Part shown: one piece after another, positions 60,587-64,000 of the stretch
Layout of the letters: the number at the start of each line of letters is the position of its first letter
Position numbering within the stretch: position 1 is the stretch's first letter
Source: CACIAM-69d sp001698445
Lineage (GTDB): Bacteria; Cyanobacteriota; Cyanobacteriia; CACIAM-69d
Direction: 5' to 3'
Length of the DNA stretch: 64,000 nt
Assembly (NCBI RefSeq): GCF_043235035.1
Contig: NZ_JAZAQF010000012.1
Span: 129,217-193,216 of the forward strand
Notes under the pieces: model-generated
The model's input: the letters and a program-made list of their open reading frames with translations, nothing else
Database searches by the model: none
Told to the model about the DNA's origin: nothing
Program-made: the position numbers and the translations under genes

Positions 60587-61564
60587 TTAATCCGGCATCA
60601 CCAGCCCCTTGCTGGCCAGCCACTCCGCGTTATAGAGCCGCGACTGATACCGCGACCCGCCATCGCACAGCACCGTCACGATCGTGTGGCCCGGCCCCAG
60701 TTTTTCCGCCAGCTTCACCGCCGCTCCCACATTGATGCCCACGGAGCCGCCCATAAACAGCCCCTCCTTTTTCATCAACTGAGCCAGCACCGCCAACGCC
60801 TCCGGATCCGTCACCCGAATCGCATCATCGATCGGCACGCCCTCCATATTCGCCGTCACCCGCGAATTCCCGATTCCTTCGGTGATCGAGCTGCCTTCCA
60901 TTGTCAGCTCCCCGGTTTTCGCGTAGCTGTAGAGCGCGCTGCCCATCGGATCCGCCAGCACCATTTGCGCTTGGGGGCTCTGCTCCTTCAGAAACATCGC
61001 CACCCCTGCATAGGTGCCGCCCGTGCCCGTCGCCGCCACCCAAGCGTCCACCGTGCCGTCCGTTTGCGCCCAAATCTCCGGCCCCGTCGTTTCGTAGTGG
61101 GACTGACGATTAGCCAAATTGTCGAACTGGTTGGCCCAAATGGCGTTCGGGATTTCCGTCGCCAACCGGCCCGACAGCTTCACATAGTTATTAGGATCGC
61201 GGTAGGGCACGGCGGGCACGGTCTTCACTTCCGCCCCCAGCGTCCGCAGCAGGTCGATTTTTTCCTGGGACTGGGTATCGGGAATCACGATCAGGCACTT
61301 GTAGCCCTTAGCGTTGCAAATGTGGGCGAGGCCAATGCCCGTATTGCCCGCCGTGCCTTCCACGACCGTGCCGCCGGGTTTCAGCAACCCGCGCCGTTCC
61401 GCATCTTCAATAATGTAAAGGGCCGCCCGATCTTTAACCGACCCACCAGGGTTCAAAAATTCCGCTTTACCCAGGATTTCGCAGCCGGTTGCGTCACTAA
61501 AGCTGTTGAGCCGGATCAGCGGAGTATTACCAACTGTCCCGACGAATCCATTTTTGATATCCAT
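60587..61564 (-). CDS. cysK: Cysteine synthase A family protein
   Basis: A PLP-dependent beta-substitution enzyme making cysteine from O-acetylserine and sulfide, 325 residues. The PLP Lys is in LNPGGSVKDRAALYII, and the substrate loop GTAGNTGIGLAHIC is present. A Gly-rich phosphate site reads ATGTGGTYAG. The C-terminus YNAEWLASKGL is typical of this cyanobacterial branch. ATG 61564 (MDIKNGFVGTVGNTPLIRL) is chosen over the longer frame from 61597. A cystathionine-beta-synthase-like specificity cannot be excluded by eye. Confidence 0.92.
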   Translation of the reverse strand: MDIKNGFVGTVGNTPLIRLNSFSDATGCEILGKAEFLNPGGSVKDRAALYIIEDAERRGLLKPGGTVVEGTAGNTGIGLAHICNAKGYKCLIVIPDTQSQEKIDLLRTLGAEVKTVPAVPYRDPNNYVKLSGRLATEIPNAIWANQFDNLANRQSHYETTGPEIWAQTDGTVDAWVAATGTGGTYAGVAMFLKEQSPQAQMVLADPMGSALYSYAKTGELTMEGSSITEGIGNSRVTANMEGVPIDDAIRVTDPEALAVLAQLMKKEGLFMGGSVGINVGAAVKLAEKLGPGHTIVTVLCDGGSRYQSRLYNAEWLASKGLVMPD

Positions 61565-62267
61565 TGCTCGGGGTCTAACGGCGATTTGGTGACTCAATTT
61601 ACGGTGAGTTTGACTCGTTTATTCACAGTACCGGAACTTGGGAGTTGTACCTAGAGTCAAATCCCAGGCGATCGCCCCTTGATTGACCCACCCAAGTTAT
61701 CCATGCTAGCGTCAAACGGCAGTCTGTCCAAATAATCTGTGATCCATGACACAGGTTTGAATCCACCGAGCCAACTCAAAAGAAATTCATCAAAATCTAT
61801 CAGTTGCCCAAAGTCTTTAGGCTGATTCCACCTGAGTCTTCATGCATTGTCTCCATGCTTGGAATGACATGCCTAGAACTATTGGTTTTGGTGATTACAA
61901 AATCAATAGCAAAGTGAAGAAACTTTTTGGCAATTCGTCAAGAAATTTCATCAGTCGTGGTTAGACAACCTCAAGGTAGACGTTTTTAGCTGAAGGGCAA
62001 TTAGACCAAGTTTGGATTGTTTTGAGTAGACACTTGATTGGATTAAGTCGCTTTATGTCATTGATAAACGACATGGACAAATTGCAACTTTCACTATCTC
62101 GTAGTCAACGCTTAATCGATCGGCTCTGGTCTTTAAGTCCAATTGAAGCAGGGCGATCGAGCGGGGGAACCAGCCTAAACTTTGGGGCGAATCTTGTGCT
62201 GCAAGAAGGCTACTTCCAAGCCTAGCCCGTCAGCTAACCTCGTCAGCCAATGGAAGGAGAATCGAAC
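61565..62267. other. Gap between cysK and the permease gene
   Basis: About 700 bases, AT-rich at 61730-62100. A possible 56-codon frame (ATG 62055 to 62225, MSLINDMDKLQLSLSRSQRL) is without family resemblance and weakly supported. The divergent promoters should lie here. Confidence 0.4.
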
Positions 62268-63629
62268 ATGCTAGAGCAAATCGGAAACCTAGACGCTTGG
62301 ATTGCCGGAATTGTCTTCATCACCGTCATTGTGGTGATCATGACGGAATGGATTCACCTCACGGTTGCAGCCTTTTTGGGAGCGCTGGTGTTGGTGTTTG
62401 CCCACGTAATGAGCTTGAAAGAGGCGATCGGGTATATCAGTCAGAGCCACGGAACCCTCGCCCTCTTCTTGGGGGTCATGATTTTGGTGCGAGCCTTTGA
62501 ACCCACCAAAGTTTTTGACTATCTAGCCACCCAAATGGTGATTTTGGCCCAAGGCAAAGGCAAAAATTTACTGTTAGGGATTGTGGGCATCACAACGCCC
62601 ATTTGTGCTGTTTTGCCAAACGCCACCACAGTCATGTTGTTGGCTCCTTTAATTCCCCCATTGGCAGAAGAAGTGGGCGTAGATTTCGTGCCCCTTCTGA
62701 TTTTGATGGTTTTTGTGGCCAACAGTGCTGGCCTTTTAACCATTGTGGGTGACCCAGCCACCTACATTGTTGGGGACGCAGTAAATTTAACCTTCACCGA
62801 ATACCTAACTCGCCTCAGCCTAGGGGGTGCTGTGGCGATCGGGGTGCTTGTTTTGCTGCTTCCTATTTTGTTCCGAACCACTTGGAAGAAAGAGCTGAAA
62901 AATCTGGACGACTTGCCCCATCCCAAAATTAATCACCCGCGCACATTAGCCTTTGGTGGTCTGATTGTGCTGCTCGTGTTGGTCTTTTTTGTGATTGGTG
63001 AGTCATTGCCCATTCCTGTTTCTCCCGCCGCCGTTGCCCTCCTAGGTGCTGCGTTAGCCTTGCTCTTAGCCCATCACAGCAAAATTGACACCGTTAATAA
63101 CATTTTGCGAGATGTGGATTGGAGCACATTGCTGTTTTTCATGTCCATTTTTGTGCTGATCGGCGGCTTGCAAAAAACTGGCGTGGTCAGTCTTTTGTCA
63201 GGAGCCTTGGCAGCCATGCTCGGAACCAATATTTTCTTGGGTTCGATCGCCCTCATTTTCTTTGTGGGCTTGGTGTCTAGCGTTGTTCCCAATATTCCTT
63301 TGGTCGTGGCAATGGTTCCCCTGCTCAAGGAATATGTGGTGAATGTAGGGATGGCTGGGCCAGAAATTTTGGCGCAGGATTATTCTGGGAGCTTTCCTCC
63401 GCAAGTGTTGCCCCTGTTCTACGCAATGATGTATGGCGCAACTCTGGGAGGTAACGGAACCCTAGTCGGTGCATCTTCCAACATTGTGGCGGCTGGAATT
63501 GCTGAATTGCACGGCAAAAGTATCTCTTTTCATCGCTTCTTAAGGTATGGAATTCCGGTGATGCTAGCCCAACTAGTTGCCGCTTCTTTGTATATGATAG
63601 TGCGGTTTTTGCTGCCGGGTCAGTCTTGA
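62268..63629 (+). CDS. SLC13/ArsB-NhaD superfamily permease
   Basis: A 453-residue transporter with about 11 helices, built as two repeats. Signature segments are ITTPICAVLPNATTVMLLAPLIPPLAEEVGV, ANSAGLLTIVGDPATYIVGD, SSVVPNIPLVVAMVPLLKEY and TLGGNGTLVGASSNIVAAGIAELHGK. The Asn- and Gly/Ser-rich turns resemble the substrate and Na+ sites of the ion-transporter superfamily. The substrate could be a dicarboxylate, sulfate or arsenite; sequence alone does not decide. ATG 62268 is chosen because GGAG at 62256-62259 lies 8 bases before it. Confidence 0.8.
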   Translation: MLEQIGNLDAWIAGIVFITVIVVIMTEWIHLTVAAFLGALVLVFAHVMSLKEAIGYISQSHGTLALFLGVMILVRAFEPTKVFDYLATQMVILAQGKGKNLLLGIVGITTPICAVLPNATTVMLLAPLIPPLAEEVGVDFVPLLILMVFVANSAGLLTIVGDPATYIVGDAVNLTFTEYLTRLSLGGAVAIGVLVLLLPILFRTTWKKELKNLDDLPHPKINHPRTLAFGGLIVLLVLVFFVIGESLPIPVSPAAVALLGAALALLLAHHSKIDTVNNILRDVDWSTLLFFMSIFVLIGGLQKTGVVSLLSGALAAMLGTNIFLGSIALIFFVGLVSSVVPNIPLVVAMVPLLKEYVVNVGMAGPEILAQDYSGSFPPQVLPLFYAMMYGATLGGNGTLVGASSNIVAAGIAELHGKSISFHRFLRYGIPVMLAQLVAASLYMIVRFLLPGQS

Positions 63630-63664
63630 GTTTAGTTTCTCGATGATAATGACTGAGTGAGAAA

Positions 63665-63693
63665 GTGGGTTGGTGGTCGCCAGCCCATTTTTT
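63665..63693 (+). terminator. Intrinsic terminator after the permease gene
   Basis: GTGGGTTGG (63665-63673) pairs with CCAGCCCAT (63680-63688), allowing two G-T pairs. T residues run to 63693. Confidence 0.75.
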
Positions 63694-63962
63694 ATGATAG
63701 TTTTGATTGTGTTCAGTATGAGTAAAATAGAGTATTGATGTTAGTTTCAAATATAGATTTTAGAGCTGGTCTTGGCTAGTTAATATACAACAGGATCATG
63801 CATTTTAGCGTTAATGTCTTTGCCTTTTATCCATAAGACTTTGAGACTGCATAATGAATTGTTAGATGATTTTAACGTGAATTCGGGATAAGGGGAGCGA
63901 AGGAAAGACGGGGCTGGTTAAGCTGAGGCATTAACCAAAACAACACTCAGCCCAACCCCGCC

Positions 63963-64000
63963 ATGCTCAGTCTAGAAGCTCTGTTCTGCAAAATCGATGA
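63963..64000 (+). mobile_element. Start of a probable IS982-type transposase gene, cut by the window edge
   Basis: The last 38 bases encode MLSLEALFCKID from ATG 63963. This resembles the N-terminus of cyanobacterial IS982-family transposases, which usually begin M(L/I)SLEALFC-VDDFC. Upstream (63910-63960) there are inverted segments (GGTTAA/TTAACC, GGGGCTG/CAGCCC) that may belong to the element's left end. No boundary can be fixed. Only twelve residues are visible, so the call is tentative. Confidence 0.45.

Noticed and set aside
60686..61654. 322-codon plus-strand frame opposite cysK
   Set aside because: It is a shadow of cysK, which has all catalytic motifs on the minus strand.

Overview
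The window is chromosomal DNA of a beta-cyanobacterium. It encodes cytochrome b6/subunit IV (petB, petD), a beta-carboxysome shell operon (ccmK-L-M-N-O), a CO2-uptake NDH-1 module (ndhF3-ndhD3-cupA-cupS), a Tic20-like protein and several cyanobacteria-typical families (Mo-nitro_C, DUF3493, DUF1499, Uma2). The octamer GCGATCGC (HIP1) is scattered through genes and gaps. Base composition looks moderately GC-rich by eye. The genus cannot be assigned from the sequence alone.

Layout. 1-7 kb: housekeeping (partial membrane protein, DUF389 protein, TerB/Mo-nitro_C protein, obg, petB-petD on the minus strand, ctpA). 7-21 kb: a CO2-concentrating island, with ccmKLMNO on the minus strand and ndhF3-ndhD3-cupA-cupS diverging from it; the region between them holds a candidate riboswitch with a 17-codon reading frame. 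21-28 kb: Uma2 genes (one broken by a nonsense codon), a two-RCK channel-like protein, and glcE/glcF of glycolate oxidation. 28-39 kb: accessory genes (lipoproteins, an orphan TAXI binding protein, an EF-G-like GTPase, FutA-type iron binding protein, a TonB-like protein coupled to a pentapeptide lipoprotein), with long AT-rich gaps and two inverted copies of a MITE-like element. 39-49 kb: lptA-lptB-lptF export genes, tgt, tic20, rpsF, mnmE. 49-64 kb: asparaginase, CHASE2 adenylate cyclase, CHASE-PAS-GGDEF-EAL protein, recJ, fabG, pyrE, cysK, an anion permease, and what looks like the start of an IS982-type transposase at the right edge.

How the genes work together. CupA/CupS with NdhF3/NdhD3 convert CO2 to bicarbonate at the thylakoid. 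The Ccm proteins build the carboxysome where bicarbonate is converted back to CO2 for Rubisco. GlcE/GlcF would handle glycolate from residual photorespiration, and PetB/PetD carry electrons between the photosystems. rbcLS, ccaA and a LysR-type CO2 regulator are not in the window.

The most interesting non-genic signals are the pseudoknot plus tiny peptide frame between ccmK and ndhF3, a 15-nt minisatellite inside the ccmN linker, a family of CAAGGGGCTTAAGCCCCTTG palindromes (one inside recJ coding sequence), and the MITE-like pair. No rRNA, convincing tRNA or CRISPR array was seen.
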